64,000 bases of DNA from Rallus limicola. Its lineage: Eukaryota > Chordata > Aves > Gruiformes > Rallidae. Where the stretch lies: contig JAKCOZ010000003.1 in NCBI GenBank assembly GCA_022605955.1, positions 41,008,761-41,072,760 of the forward strand, in the 5' to 3' direction. The stretch's first letter is position 1. Every line of letters starts with the position of its first letter. The position numbers and the translations under genes are program-made. Shown here one piece after another: positions 12,401 through 24,175 of the stretch. Under the pieces are notes generated by a model. That model made no database searches. It was not told where the DNA came from and saw only the letters and a program-made list of their open reading frames with translations.

Positions 12401-12916
12401 GTTCCCTTACTTTAATAGTTTCTTGAAATGGTGTTACCTGGGAGAAAAAGTAGGACAGGAGGAGTTCAGTTAAATGGGAAGAAATGTATTCCTTCCTCCC
12501 AGTTAAATCAGTGAAAATGTCAAGAACCAGGAATTTGATAAAAACCCATGGGACCCTTAAGTTTGGTTCACTAATGATCCTTTAGCTGCAAAATCTGTAA
12601 CAAGAAACTGGTGCCTGGAAACTAAAGCTAGGTTACATTCACATTAGAAATTAGGTTCCTGTTTTTAAGGTGAAAGCTAACTTCTTCAAAGATGTGGCAA
12701 CATCAAAACATCTATATGTTTTGATGCCTTTAATGAAGTCTGGTTATCCAACCTTAGGAAAATTTACTGTGGCCCAGTGAACTATATGAGGGAATGACAA
12801 ATTCTTAGATCACCTGTGTGGGTCCATGTTGAAGAGGAAGGCCATCCGATGCTGCGCAGAACAATGAAGAGCTATGTACAGATTTTCATAAAAAATTAAA
12901 AAATCTTTTTGTTATT
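9476..12916. other. Unique non-coding sequence
   Basis: About 3.4 kb with no recognised repeat or gene. The longest open frame is 96 codons (10511-10801 -), with no recognisable domain. The 11860-12260 part is strongly AT-rich. Confidence 0.5.
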
Positions 12917-13695
12917 CACAGAATCCCAGAGTTGTAGGTGTTGGAAGGGACCTCAAAAGATCATAGGGTTGAACCCTCCTGCCAAAGCGGGTTCCCTAGG
13001 ACAGATCACACAGGTAGGCATCCAGAAGGGTCTGGAATATCTCCAGAGAAGGAGACTCCACAACCCCCCTGGGCAGCCTGTCCAGTGAGGCTCTGTCACC
13101 CTCACTGGGAAAAAAGTTCTTCTGCATGTTGGTGTGGAACTTCCTGTGCTCCAACTTGAGGCCTGTCTCCACAGACCACTGAAAAGAGGCTGGCTGTTTC
13201 TCCCTGTGTCCCACACTTCAGATATTTATAAACATTAATCAGATCCCCTCTCAGTCTTCTTTTCTCAAGGCTGAACAGTCCCAGTTCATTCAGCCTTTCC
13301 TTGTAGGGGAGATGCTCCAGGCTCTTAATCATCCCTGTAGCCCTCCTCTGGACTCTCTCCAGGAGATCCCTGTCTGTTCTATACCAGGGAGCCCAGAACT
13401 GGACACAATACTCCAGGTGGGGCCTGACCAGGGCAGAGTAGAGGGGGAGGATCACCTCCTGTGACCTGCTGGCCACACTCCTCCTGATGCACCCCAGGAT
13501 CCCATTGGCTCTCTTGGCCCCCAGTTCACACTGCTGGCTCATGGCCAACCTGTCACCCACCAGAACCCCCAGGTCCTTCTCCACAGAGCTCTTCTCCAGC
13601 AGGCCATCCCCCAGCCTGTACTAATTCAAGTGGTTATTCCTTCCCAGGTGCAAGACTCTACACTTGCTTTTATTAAACCTCATATTATCCATGTA
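12917..13695 (-). mobile_element. CR1 LINE, well-preserved 3' fragment
   Basis: The best-preserved CR1 in the window, on the minus strand. The plus strand starts at the CR1 3' tip (CACAGAATCCCAGAG), passes GTTGGAAGGGACCTCAA and CTCCACAACCCCCCTGGGC, and continues into ORF2 with CTCTCCAGGAGATCCCTGTC and AGAACTGGACACAATACTCC. It ends near CTTTTATTAAACCTCAT. It lacks the endonuclease and reverse-transcriptase core through the 5' truncation typical of LINEs. Confidence 0.95.
13102..13584 (-). pseudogene. CR1 ORF2 C-terminal fragment (160 codons)
   Basis: An uninterrupted 160-codon reading frame inside the CR1 at 12917-13695. The translation begins [18 protein letters not shown] and includes [33 protein letters not shown] and [13 protein letters not shown]. 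These are signatures I know from the C-terminal end of CR1 ORF2, just after the reverse-transcriptase domain. The frame is open through the whole block, implying a younger insertion than the other copies. It has no catalytic motifs and no promoter of its own, so it is a retrotransposon remnant, not a host gene. Confidence 0.9.
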
Positions 13696-14439
13696 TTATG
13701 TATTTTTCACATATTAAATAAATATAATTAAAATAGATATATAATTTTAGGGGTTGTGGCTTGTCCCATTGCACTGATTCATATCTGACTTGAAACATCA
13801 TGGTTGGATCATGAATAAGTCACTTCACTGCAACGGTCAGTGTCCCAACATACATGTTCTTTCAGTTCTAGCAATCTTGGGACAAAAAATTTGAAGGCAG
13901 AGTGGAGAAAAATATTCAGTCACAGCTTGAAAAGAAAAGGAAAACACTGAAATGGCTACTAAAAACATATGCTGCATCACTGTTTAAAGCCACAGGTGCT
14001 CTTTCTCCCCTTAGTTTCTCCTAGGGCTTCAACCATTTCTTCACATTGATTCACTGAATTGTGAGGAACATGCACTTCAAGTACATGCTGTTAAATGATA
14101 GGCATCTTCTGAGTGAGTTGCATCAGAAAGAGCTGTCTACAAGACAGCTGGGAAACAAGGATTGAACTAATCCTCTGGCTGCCTGAATAGTTTGGTCTAT
14201 GCTAACCTCAAAGATATTTATGAACATGACCACTGCCTGTGCTGCCCCATTTGATTACTCTGCAGAGAACTAAAGGTGACCTGGGGTAGAAGACAGTCAG
14301 TCTTCTAAATCTCTAATTTAACTAGGGGAGGGAGTACATGGAACAGTGGCAAAAACCCTTAAATATCTCTTAAGATACAGATTTTGTTGCTAGGGCCTCA
14401 TGAGGCACACAATACAGTACTTAATGAGTCACAGAGGCT
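13696..14439. other. Unique non-coding sequence
   Basis: No recognised feature. The first 60 bases are very AT-rich (TATTTTTCACATATTAAATA and following). Confidence 0.45.
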
Positions 14440-14790
14440 GAAGAAAGTCCCAGGAGCCTGAGAAAGTCCAGCATCCTACTTTGTAAAAAGGGAAACTGGG
14501 GAGTAACTTCAACTTGGGGAAAGATTCTTAGGCAAATTATCAAGAAATACATTTAAAAGCTCCCAAGAGCATATTAAAAGGATAGAAAGTAGCTGATATG
14601 GATTTGTCAAGAACAAACCACATCAAACAAATGTAATTTTCTCCTCTGATAGTCTGTCTGGTCTTGTCAATGAGAAGGAAGTTGACATTGAAATAGATAC
14701 CAATTTTAATAATGTGTCTAGATCTGGTTGACCTGGACTTCTTTGGCAGAAAACATTGAGATGAAAAGACCTCTGGACAGTGGGAAAAGT
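14440..14790 (+). mobile_element. Ancient CR1/L3-like LINE relic, ORF2
   Basis: Sense relic of an old CR1-clade element. It contains GGATTTGTCAAGAACAAACC, CATCAAACAAATGTAATTTT, CTCTGATAGTCTG and GGTCTTGTCAATGAG, in the order found in the reverse-transcriptase region of CR1 elements of the turtle and crocodile type (HGFVKNK..QTNLI..., then a LVD-like block). Divergence is high, with many indels and no open frame. It predates the CR1 3' fragments elsewhere in the window. The limits are approximate. Confidence 0.6.
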
Positions 14791-17700
14791 CACTGTGATT
14801 AATCGCATGCTATGATTTGAGTTGCCCTCTGGATTGGGACTGTGTTTTTCTGCTGATTAGCAAATTCATTCTGTTTGAAGGGAACTAAGGCTACCATTCT
14901 TCTAAAGTGTATCTAGCCAGTAACACTCCCAAGGTGAGGTAAGTAAAATCCATTGCAAGAGACCTATCTTGCCCTTGATAACTATCTCAATAGCAGGTAG
15001 AGCTAGCAGGTAGAGTCGCACCCATGTGCAGCCAGACAGAGCTAACTCTTCCATCACTGGACAGTGAAATCTTTTCAGGGAGAGAGAAACCTGTGGTGAG
15101 ATCTGTTTAGGAGACTTTTTATGAGTATGTGGGAGAGAGGTTGAGCTGGGATTAACTGTGTTTCCCTGGTAAATACAGCTTTGCTTTTCCAGTATGATTT
15201 TTGTCTGCTATCATGTAGGAAAGCCTCACAGGAGTCACTTTACAAGTCCAAATCTGAAAAATGATTGGCAGATTAAGTGAAACTCACTGGTTATTGTTGG
15301 ATGGTGTGTATGTTAAGCCAATGGCAGCAGCAAGCTGTAATGTATCCAGAAACAGGCTTAATAGTGAAAGTCTGTATTCTGTCAAATTCCATCCCTTGTG
15401 TGCTGCTACATACCAAGCCTTTATCCAGGATGAGCTCAGCCTTCCAGTACAGGAATGGAGCTGCAGAAGAACTGTTTGTTATCATGAACTATTCCTGCAC
15501 TGAATAGCTTGCAAAAGGAGTCAGTAACCTACATAGTTTCAGAAGCACCTGAAGACTCAAGTGTGCTGCAGGCTCCATTAAGGAAGGCATTGCCATAAAA
15601 CTGCAGATTAAGTCCTGTTGGAAGTCAGATTCTTCCATGTCTGACAGGTTGCCTATTGCCCAAGTATTACTCTCTCTAAAACACTAACTTTAACTTGCTG
15701 TGTGGCTTGCATTCAATTTTTGATGAAGTTATATTTCTTCCTAGACATGACAGAAGCAGTACTTCAATGATTATGAGCAGTAATTTAGGTTTCTTGGTTT
15801 GAATATTATGGTCTTTTGTCTATTGTTAGTAGCAGGAGAAATGTTTGAGCACTCCACTCTCCAGGTTTTCCTTCCTTCTCCAAGGCTTATGGAAATCAAG
15901 TGCTTGTGCCACTGGCAGTGGGTGAAGGCAGTGGGTGGTCAAGGAAGCTTTTATTTTTGCTGCATCAAACCTGAAGTATATTAGTTTTTTCTACTATAGA
16001 GCTCGGGAGACAGAGACTGTAGTTGCTGGCTTTGAGGCTAGAAACATTACTGCTTTATTATCTTGTCTTTTGTTGTTGTTTTTTTTTCGTCAGTCGAGTC
16101 TATCATGAAACAAGACCAAAGTTAGTCAGAATGCACCATCTCATAGTACAGCAGATAGTGGCATGTTATTAAGGTAACACAAATTTGGAAGTTGCCTCTT
16201 CTGCTAAACTCATGCTTAGCATCAGTGAATTCTACCCTGTCTCATCTATTTGAACTTCAGACACTTCAGGGAAGGGATTCTTTCTCACTGTGTACCTTCT
16301 TGGTAGCTTATCAGAGACAATTTTCCTCTCCATGCTGGCATAATATCAAGGGAAGAATAATGCATAGCCTCAGGTTTCATGGTTACAGATATGGGGATTC
16401 AGATTTTATGGATTAGTTGTCTTCAGTTATCACCTCATTACCTCAGAAAATCTTTTAGAAAAAGCCCCAAAAATCTAAGTTGCTTATAGGTTACCATACA
16501 TTGTTCTAGGGTTGGGTTATTGTTTTTTTTTTTTTATTTTTTCTGGTAGAGATGCTGATACTCATTTTTCCTGAGAGGGGAAAGCATTGTACCTAGCTAA
16601 TGAAACTGCATCTGTTGTCTGGCCTTTTGACAGTGAAATAGAGCATGTTCAGGCACCCTTTCTAGGACTGTGAGACATGTACTGGCATGATGATCCTTAG
16701 CTTGCTTCAAGATTACTTTTTTTTTCCCAGTCACTGAGAAATAATCATTATCATTTGACATTAACCAGTGTGCCAGAAACAAAAGAAACCCTAGAAATAT
16801 GCTTGGGAATTAGATTTGTACTAAATTGTAGGTTCTTCATTGTAATTGTACATCTGTTTGCTATGCCTGATGATTCTGATAGAAAACGAAGGAGACCAGT
16901 TGCTGCAACATTACGTTACCATAATGCCTTTCATCACCTAAGTGCAGTCACTAGAAAGCAAAGAAAGAGAAGCTATTAACCACCTCATAATATTTATGAA
17001 ATAATTTCTGAAGGTGTGAAACTGCCAAACTAATCTAATCCTCTGAATAAAACATGAGTTGAGTTGTAGCTGTTATTATTCAGATACAGTGTGTAGTTGC
17101 AGTCCCCTTAGCATTGTCTCAGCAGGAATAAGACAACTTTTGTGCAGTGAATCACCAAGTACATCTCCTGAGCTGTGTTGGTAACACATTATGCAGATTC
17201 TCTACAACTTGCTTCCAAGGTTCTTCCTGGGATTAATAACTCTTCCACACTGGCCAGTGAAAGTCTGGTAAGAATGGTGTTAGGGGTACAAATCTGATGC
17301 TGGAAGCAATACAGAATAACCAGCACTTGGTGTTTCATGAGATTTCTGTCTTACAGTTTTTGGAGTTTTATTTATTGAAATAATAGGCTTTTAGAGGTTT
17401 CCAGTGCACAAAGCTTGACAATGAAACATTCAACTTTCAAGACTTGAGCCAGAAAGAGGTGAGAGTCAAAAAAGAAAACCACATGTTACTTTAAAATATT
17501 CAATTTTAAACTAATTTTATGTATAAAAATTATTATAGGTGTGCCCAAAATTAAATAATTTAGAATGTAAGAACACAGAGCTTTAGGTTTTTATTTGTAA
17601 TTGCATGAACACAAACTTCTTTTATTTATTTTCTTTCTCTTTGTCAGTGGAAGATGATTTTTCATCTTAACAATTCCTTATGATAGCTGATCCTGTTATT

Positions 17701-18901
17701 AGTAATATTTTCTTAGTAATGGACTCTGCTGCTTCTGTGACTAAGACTTTTTAGTGCAGCTGTAGTTACGAAGACCCTGCAGAGCTGGGAGTGACATCCT
17801 GGTCATACATACAGTCAGGCTGCAATACTTACAGAAGAAAACAAAGAGTTACATTTCACAACAAATGCTGGGGACTGTAGGATTATTTCTGTTTTCCTCC
17901 CAGGTAATGTTTCAAGGTTCCTGTCCTTCCCTCCTGTGTTCATGCTGTACTGTGGTTCACTGGGGTTTGTCCACCCTTTGCTGCAGCATGGCCAAGCAAA
18001 GACTGCTGTGAAGAGAAAATATTTCGTCACCAGTAATGTGAGGAAAGATAATTGTCTTACAAGTCACATTAGTCTTCCAGAAAAGTTCTCTCTTGTTACA
18101 TTTAAAAAAACCCAAAAACCAAACCCACGACATAATAAACTAAAAGCCAGTCAAATTCCATTTACTGCCCTGTGTGGAAGAGTGGAAGAAGTCCCTTATT
18201 AGGCACCACTTACAGCTGTCTGTTAGGAATCTGTAACTGCCTTTGGCCATGTGGGGACACTAGACACGAGTGACTTCTTTTTACCTGTTTCTGTAGGACC
18301 CTTCCTAAAGTTTTGCATTATTTCTGGAAATAATACAGGCACAAGAGTGCATGCAGATACAGCAGACTTGGGCAGGGATGAAAACACATCTTCAGCCTCC
18401 CAGAGTTAATTTGTAAGTACCAGAAACACACTGTGGACACTGTTGCTGTTCCTGTACAGATAGAGGTGCCTGTCTGATAACAGTTTTCTTGTGACAACTC
18501 AGTTGTCCTGAGTACAGCACATGATTCACTTCAGCCAAACCTGTGCCACAGCATTCCCACATATATGAACACAAGTGAAACAGTGTAAAAGGAGTGAGAG
18601 TCCTTGCCAGTCCTTAGGAGGCTCTTGAAGTATTTTGCTGGAAAAAGTACAGTAGGAAGAACAGTCACCTTTGAAACAGAAACCTGAATTACATGAAACA
18701 CAAACCTTTTAGGTCCTTCTCTCACTCACAGGCATGTTGCCTGGCAGGAACATAATCATGGAAACTGTACAAAATTTAAATGTGTTTGCACAATGCAAAC
18801 TCCACAACACTATTCTTATAGATTAGAGCTTGATGTAAAATCCTTTAGAGGAAATTAAAAGAACCCATTTGATCATGGAGAATTTTGGATAGGTGTCTTT
18901 A
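14791..18901. other. Unique non-coding sequence
   Basis: About 4.1 kb with no recognised repeat. Open frames are 80 codons or fewer (15261-15503 +) and overlap each other on both strands without coding character. A T-rich run lies at about 16521-16543. The CpG-containing stretch around 16880-16920 is only a local composition feature. Confidence 0.45.
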
Positions 18902-19306
18902 TGTGGTGGTTCAGCCCCAACCAGTGTCTGAGCACCAATACGCCTCTTGCTCACTCCTGGCTGAGAAACAGACAGAGCCTCTGTGGGTTGGGGTAAGGAC
19001 AGTTTACTGATAAAATCACCATGAAAGGGAAACAGTAACAGCCCACAGCAAATTTCACTTACACCTGGTGATAACAGGGAGTACCTTACCAACCCAACAG
19101 TAACAGACTACTGTACAACACAAGGAGCAACCAAACACCCCAGCCACACTTGGGCTACCCTGGAGGCACCCCAGAGCACCCCTCCATGACTAGCCCCTTT
19201 TATGGGGGATTGATGTCAGGTGATGTGTGAAACAGCCTGGGACTAACTCAGCTCACCTGTTTGGACTGCTTGGGCAGGTTAATTCTGGCCTGGTCAGAAC
19301 CAGGGC
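18902..19306 (-). mobile_element. Solo LTR, short family B
   Basis: About 405 bp opening TGTGGTGGTTCAGCCCC and closing GGTCAGAACCAGGGCA on the plus strand. Read on the minus strand it starts TGCCCTGGTTCTGACC and ends in a GGGGCTGAACCACCACA-type terminus. The same family recurs at 58143-58528, with shared blocks GAGTACCTTAC, CCCTTTTATGGGG, GACTGCTTGGG and a GCCTGG block near the end. No internal retroviral sequence adjoins it. The flanks do not give a clean duplication if the LTR starts at the TG. ATGTG occurs at 18901-18905 and again at 19307-19311, but this would require the LTR to start at 18906. Confidence 0.8.
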
Positions 19307-20019
19307 AATGTGTTACTGTCATCAATGATTTCACTCTATAAATTTAGGATGTTTCTTTGATATCTATCAGAAAAAAAGACCCTCTAGATATTAGGATCCC
19401 AAGAGTAGATAACAGTTTAAAGAGAGACAATAGATAAAACACCCGTGGGAATTATTAGATCAGTTGAAATCTTCCAGTGAGATACACTGTTGTATGTCTG
19501 CACATAACTGACTAAGCATAAAAATTTCCATTCACCTTCAGAAGAAATAATTATGTCACTGTGGTTTTGGGCTTGCTGCAATGGTACTAGTTTGTCTTCT
19601 GATTCATTTCTGACTCATTTACTTTTGATTCACAGCAATTGCTGTAGTAAAACCAATCCTTCAACTTTGGAAGCAGTAACCCAACCCTCCTCTAATCACA
19701 AACACAAAGTTTTGTCGCCTCCAAAATGAGGCTTACAGTTTCACTTTCTTTTTATCAAGATTTCTCTTGCACATGAAGGAAGTTGCTAGTTAAGACTCCT
19801 GCTTCTTGCCCAAATCACAAAACCTATAGATGCAATAGCAGATGGTCATGTCCTTAGAAGGATCACTTCTTCACTTCATAACTGATGCTGGGCACATATC
19901 AGAGAGTTTGTAATGATGTGAAATCTTCTACTGGGCACAACAGAGTGGTCTTGATTCCCTCTTATCCATTCCTTCCATTCAGTTGTTTAAACAGATGGGT
20001 AACGCTTCCTAGACCCATC
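19307..20019. other. Unique non-coding sequence
   Basis: No gene or repeat recognised between the family B LTR and the old CR1. Confidence 0.4.
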
Positions 20020-20790
20020 TCTTCTCTGGGCAGAACAGAGCCAGGCCTCACAATCTTTCTTTGTATGAAAAACGCTCCAGTCCTTAATCATATCTCTCTG
20101 GCTGTACTTGCTTCAGAAAGTCCATGCCTCTCTTGTGGGGGGAAGCACAAGAGCACATTGCTGAACACAGTACTCCAGCAGTGGATCACCTCCCTTGCTC
20201 TGATGGCAACTCTCTTCCTCCTGCAGTCCATGCTGCTGTTGGCCTGAGGGTGCATTGCAGGCTTATGTTCACCTTGATGCCCACCAGGATCCCCAGGTCT
20301 CTCTGTAGTGATGCTGTCCAGCTGGTGTCTTTGCAGCATATATTAGGTTGTTCCTCTGCATGGCAAGGACTCTGCATTTTATGCTATTGACCTACATCAG
20401 ACTGCTGTTTCCCAGTTTTTCAGTTTGCCAAGGCCTCGCTGAGCTACCCTTCAAGATTTTGTAATGTCTACAGACACACACAGTGTGTCTCTATCCCATT
20501 ACCTAGGCCATGAATTAAGATTCTGAGATGTATTGACTCTAGTATTAACCCCTGGGTTACTTCACTAGTGATTGATTTCCATCTGGAGTTTGTTCTACTG
20601 ATCAGAACCCTCTGGGCTCATCCACTACACCAGTTGTCAGCCTACCTCAGTGTTTGTTTTATCAGTTTGCCTATGAGTATGTTATGGGACACAATGTTCC
20701 AGTCTGCAAATCTCTCTCTGAATGATGGCCCAACCATCTCATCTATAAGTCACTCTTGTCAGTTTATGCCAATTGCATTTTTACAGGTTT
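20020..20790 (-). mobile_element. CR1 LINE, old, ORF2 reverse-transcriptase region
   Basis: Minus-strand CR1, heavily diverged, that reaches further into ORF2 than most copies here. Recognisable plus-strand blocks are AACACAGTACTCCAGCAG, CACCAGGATCCCCAGGTCTC, ACCCCTGGGTTACTTCACTA, CCATCTGGAGTTTGTTCTAC, GATCAGAACCCTCTGGGC and GTATGTTATGGGACACAATG. The last group corresponds to the reverse-transcriptase domain. The 3' UTR is missing, so this is an internal piece. No open frame survives. Confidence 0.82.
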
Positions 20791-21426
20791 AACACTAGCT
20801 TCTGATCAGAGTTGCTGTTTGTCTTCTTGCTTGTTTGTTTGGGGCAGGAGACTATGATTTTCTGTTTAACACTTGCTGAGTCAGAATTATGGTTTTACTG
20901 GGAAAAATAAACACATCTTTTTATATCTTGGAAAAATTAAATATAGTTTTATTCAGAAAACATAACCTAGTTAAAATTATAAGGGTTGAGAATCAGCCCT
21001 AAATTCTATTTCTATTCTGAAATATTCTTCTAGCCTTAATTTTTTTAATTCTTTGTTATACTTTTAATATCTGCAATATAATTTTGCTTTTGCCTGAGCG
21101 TGCTTCCCTTCCTCCTTCTTACTTACCTGTTTTAACAAAAAGAAATATAATTCCTACACACTGCCAGTATTTTAGAGAGGTTTTCTCCCTACAATATCCC
21201 CACTGACAGTGAAACTGACAGTAACTCTCCTTTGTGCTACAGTTTTGCTTAATGAAGTATAGGGAGCAAATTCAGCAGTGTGAAAGACCATATAATGTAC
21301 CTCAATCCTATCCATGTATCAGCAAGGCAGCATTGGAAACCGCACTTGAAGTTTTGTTGATAGGAAGAGAGTGGTGCACAAGAAACATCACTCTTGGTTG
21401 TGACTTTCAATAATTTAGACCAGATT
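20791..21426. other. Unique non-coding sequence
   Basis: No gene or repeat recognised. The region is AT-rich around 20930-21090. Confidence 0.4.
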
Positions 21427-22135
21427 CATTGAATGTTTATGGTTGGAAAAGAGCACTGAGTCCAACCATCTATCCAGCCCTACTAGGATCAACGCTAGAC
21501 CATGTCATGAGGTACAACACCTACTCTTCTTTTAAACACCTCCAGGGATGGTGACTCAACCACCTCCCTGTGCAGCCTGTTCCAATAGCTAACAATCTTC
21601 CCAGTAAAGAATTTTTTCTTATTATCCAACCTAAACTTCCCCTGACACAACTTCAGACCATTTCCCCTCATCCTGTCACTAGCTACCAGGGAGAAGAGAC
21701 CAACCCTCACCTCACTACAACCACCTTTTAGGTAGTTGTAGAGAGTGATGAGGTCTCACCTCAGACTTCTTCAATCCCAGCTCCCTCACACACTCCTCAT
21801 AAGATTTGTCTTCCAAACCCTTCACCAGCGTTGTAGCCCTTCTCTGGACATGCTCAAGTGTATGAGGGGCCCAAAACTGAAGACGTTACTCCAGGTGAGG
21901 TCTCACCAGTGCTGAGTACTGGCAGTGCTGAGTAGGCAAGGATCACTTCCCTACTCCCGCTGGCCACACTGTTCCTGATGCAAGCCAGAATGCCATTGGC
22001 CTTCTTGGCTACCTGGGCACACTGCTGGCTCATACTCAGCAGCTGTTGATCAAGACACCTAGGTCCCTCTCCTCCAGACAACTCTCAAGTTACTCCTCTC
22101 CAAGCCTGTAGCTTTGCATGGGGTTGTTCTGAGTG
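21427..22135 (-). mobile_element. CR1 LINE, 3' fragment
   Basis: Minus-strand CR1. Plus-strand blocks in order: TATGGTTGGAAAAGAGC, CACCTCCAGGGATGGTGACT, TGCAGCCTGTTCCAAT, CATTTCCCCTCATCCTGTCA, AAGATTTGTCTTCCAAACCC and GCCTTCTTGGCTACCTGGGC. It covers the 3' UTR and the C-terminal part of ORF2. The tip repeat at the 3' end is eroded. The subfamily resembles the nested copy at 32989-33552 more than the 12917 copy. Confidence 0.9.
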
Positions 22136-23599
22136 TTCTGTAGCCTCTGAACGTGACTCGCTTTCTGATTTGTTAAGAGCTTTGGCATGTAAACACAAGT
22201 GACAGGAAGTATCCCTTTGGTGGAGTCAAATGCAAAGGTAGTGACTCTCTCTCATTCTCAGACTTTAGGTTGATCCCTAGGAAATTTCTTCTCTTTGGAT
22301 GCATATAGACACTATTGTTAAGCTCTGGAACTTAGTTGGTAGTTCTGCCCTGCTCTCCTTTTCTTGACTGAAAATAGTTCAGTTCTCTGGTGGTAAGGGA
22401 AAACCTCTGCTTCCTGAGGTGGGTATTGGCAGACTAAAAGAGTGGAAGGACTTTCTCCAAAAATATTTATCACCTGTTGAAGGCTAGAGACCTCTTTGAA
22501 AGAAATCTAGTTGCATACCATTTATGGTCTACAGATAAAAGTGGTGCCTGCCCAGCTTAACTGAAAGCAATAATGCTCTTGCATCAGGATTTTCTTGCCA
22601 CCCAAGATACTCTCTTTGCTGTTCCACAGGCCTCTGTGACAGGACTACCTGGTACCTAAGTGCTTCTTTCCATGCCACTTACTACATTCATCCTCTGCCA
22701 CCTGGCTGCTTTCTAGCACACTTTCCACCCTCTATCATGCCTGACCACCTGTGACCAAATAATGGTCCACTACAAGACGTCTGGTCTGACTCTATTACTT
22801 TACAATTTCAGTATGTGAAACTTTTGGTACGTGCCATTACCCTGGCAGGATATACACTTCTCGTGAACCATTTCAAAGATTATCTATTTTCCCTTCAGTG
22901 GATGAGGACACATATGCACCACATCAGATTGCAATCTTAGACTCTAGCTATGTCCTGTGACATCTTACATGCCATTCTGTTGTGTGATTTAAGCTATCAT
23001 TTGAAACGATGGAGAAGGAACTTAGTCTCCTCTGCAGATTTTCACTCTTCATTTGCATTCTCCTTTTTGATGCACAGGTTCCCAAAACAGCCAGTTGAAA
23101 ACAGTTCAAGAAACATCAGAAAGAGATGTCATTAACATCTAGAAAAGGGGAAGCTTGGGATTCTGCTCACTAGGCGATATTTTCCTGTGACCTGAGTCAC
23201 TGAACTTTAGTTCAGACATTTGTTCAGCTATTCCTTCAAAGACAGAGGAATTGTACATTGAAAGCCTTGAAAAATTCAAGATAAGTAACACATATTTTAC
23301 TCCTCTCTTTCAGCAAGACAATGATTTTGCTGTAGATGGCTATGAAGTTAATAAAGCACAATTTCACCTTCATACATGCATGCTGACCACTCCCAATCAC
23401 CTTCCTGTCCTTCCTGTACCAGGAAATGGCTTACAGAATTTGTGGCTGCATTACCTTCTAAGGGCCCAAGATGAAGAACTTAATAGATGCATCCTACCAG
23501 GCCTCATGGGCTTATGGTTGTTTCAACTAAGGGTAAGCCTTACTCCAGACTTCTGGTGTCAGAGGCTTGGGATGGCTGAATTTTTGTCTTACTAGTAAT
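22136..23599. other. Unique non-coding sequence
   Basis: No recognised gene or repeat. The 114-codon open frame at 23251-23595 (+) shows no family resemblance and ends where CR1 sequence begins. Confidence 0.4.
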
Positions 23600-23745
23600 G
23601 GCTGAGGAAAGAATGTTGAATATGTTGGCCTTCTCCAAGTCCTTTGGCATCAAGACCCCCTATTTTCTCTAGTCTTCTTTTGCTGCTGATGTAATTCTAG
23701 AAGTCCTTTTTAGTGGTCATCATGTCCCTCAACAGGTTCAACTCC
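23600..23745 (-). mobile_element. CR1 ORF2 fragment 1
   Basis: Minus-strand CR1, endonuclease to reverse-transcriptase linker region. Plus-strand blocks are TGGCCTTCTCCAAGTCCTTT, GCTGCTGATGTAATTCTAGA and CAACAGGTTCAACTCCAGAC, matching the part of CR1 ORF2 that lies just before the reverse transcriptase. It ends shortly before a homopurine tract. Confidence 0.75.
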
Positions 23746-23772
23746 AGACATTAATGTTATGTTTTTAGTCAT

Positions 23773-23860
23773 AAAAAGGGAAGGGAGAGAAGAGGAGAGG
23801 AGAGGAGAGGAGAGGAGAGGAGAGGAGAGGAGAAGAAGAAGAAGAAAGAGAAAAAGAAGG
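23773..23860 (+). repeat. Homopurine tract with (GAGGA)n and (GAA)n
   Basis: An 88-bp run of only A and G on the plus strand. Its core is a pentanucleotide repeat (AGGAG units, about 23790-23832) followed by GAA units (23832-23846). It sits exactly between two CR1 ORF2 fragments of the same orientation. Such homopurine runs can form triplex DNA. Nothing suggests a coding role. Confidence 0.95.
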
Positions 23861-23865
23861 TATCA

Positions 23866-24175
23866 GAAGACTGATGCAAAAATTTGTTGATTACATTAGC
23901 CTTCTCCTTGTCTGTTGTTACCAGCTTGACAGTTTTGTTCATCGGGTGGAAAACGCTTTCTTTGCCCATCTTACTATCATTTGCATCCCTTGACAAGTTC
24001 AGCACCAGCCACACCTTGGGGATCCTGACCACATCTCTACACAACCAGGCAGCATCCCCATATTCTTCCCAGGATACCTGTCTCTGCATCCACTGCCCGT
24101 GCATTTTCTTCATGCCTTTTAGTTTGACCAGCAGATTTTGACTCATCCAGACTTTTGCCTTCCTTTCCTGATTTC
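23866..24175 (-). pseudogene. CR1 ORF2 fragment 2 (linker region)
   Basis: Minus-strand CR1 ORF2 remnant. The reading frame from 24146 down includes SQNLLVKLKGMKKMHGQW, VSWEEYGDAAWLCRDVVR and MNKTVKLVTTDKEKANV. These correspond to the conserved CR1 region between endonuclease and reverse transcriptase (SWEEYRDAARLCRDGVRKAK... and KTGKLVTTDEEKAEVLN in my memory of the consensus). About 90 codons are open, unusual for a copy with this divergence. It overlaps in consensus coordinates with fragment 1 at 23600-23745, so the two cannot be one simple contiguous insertion. Confidence 0.82.
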
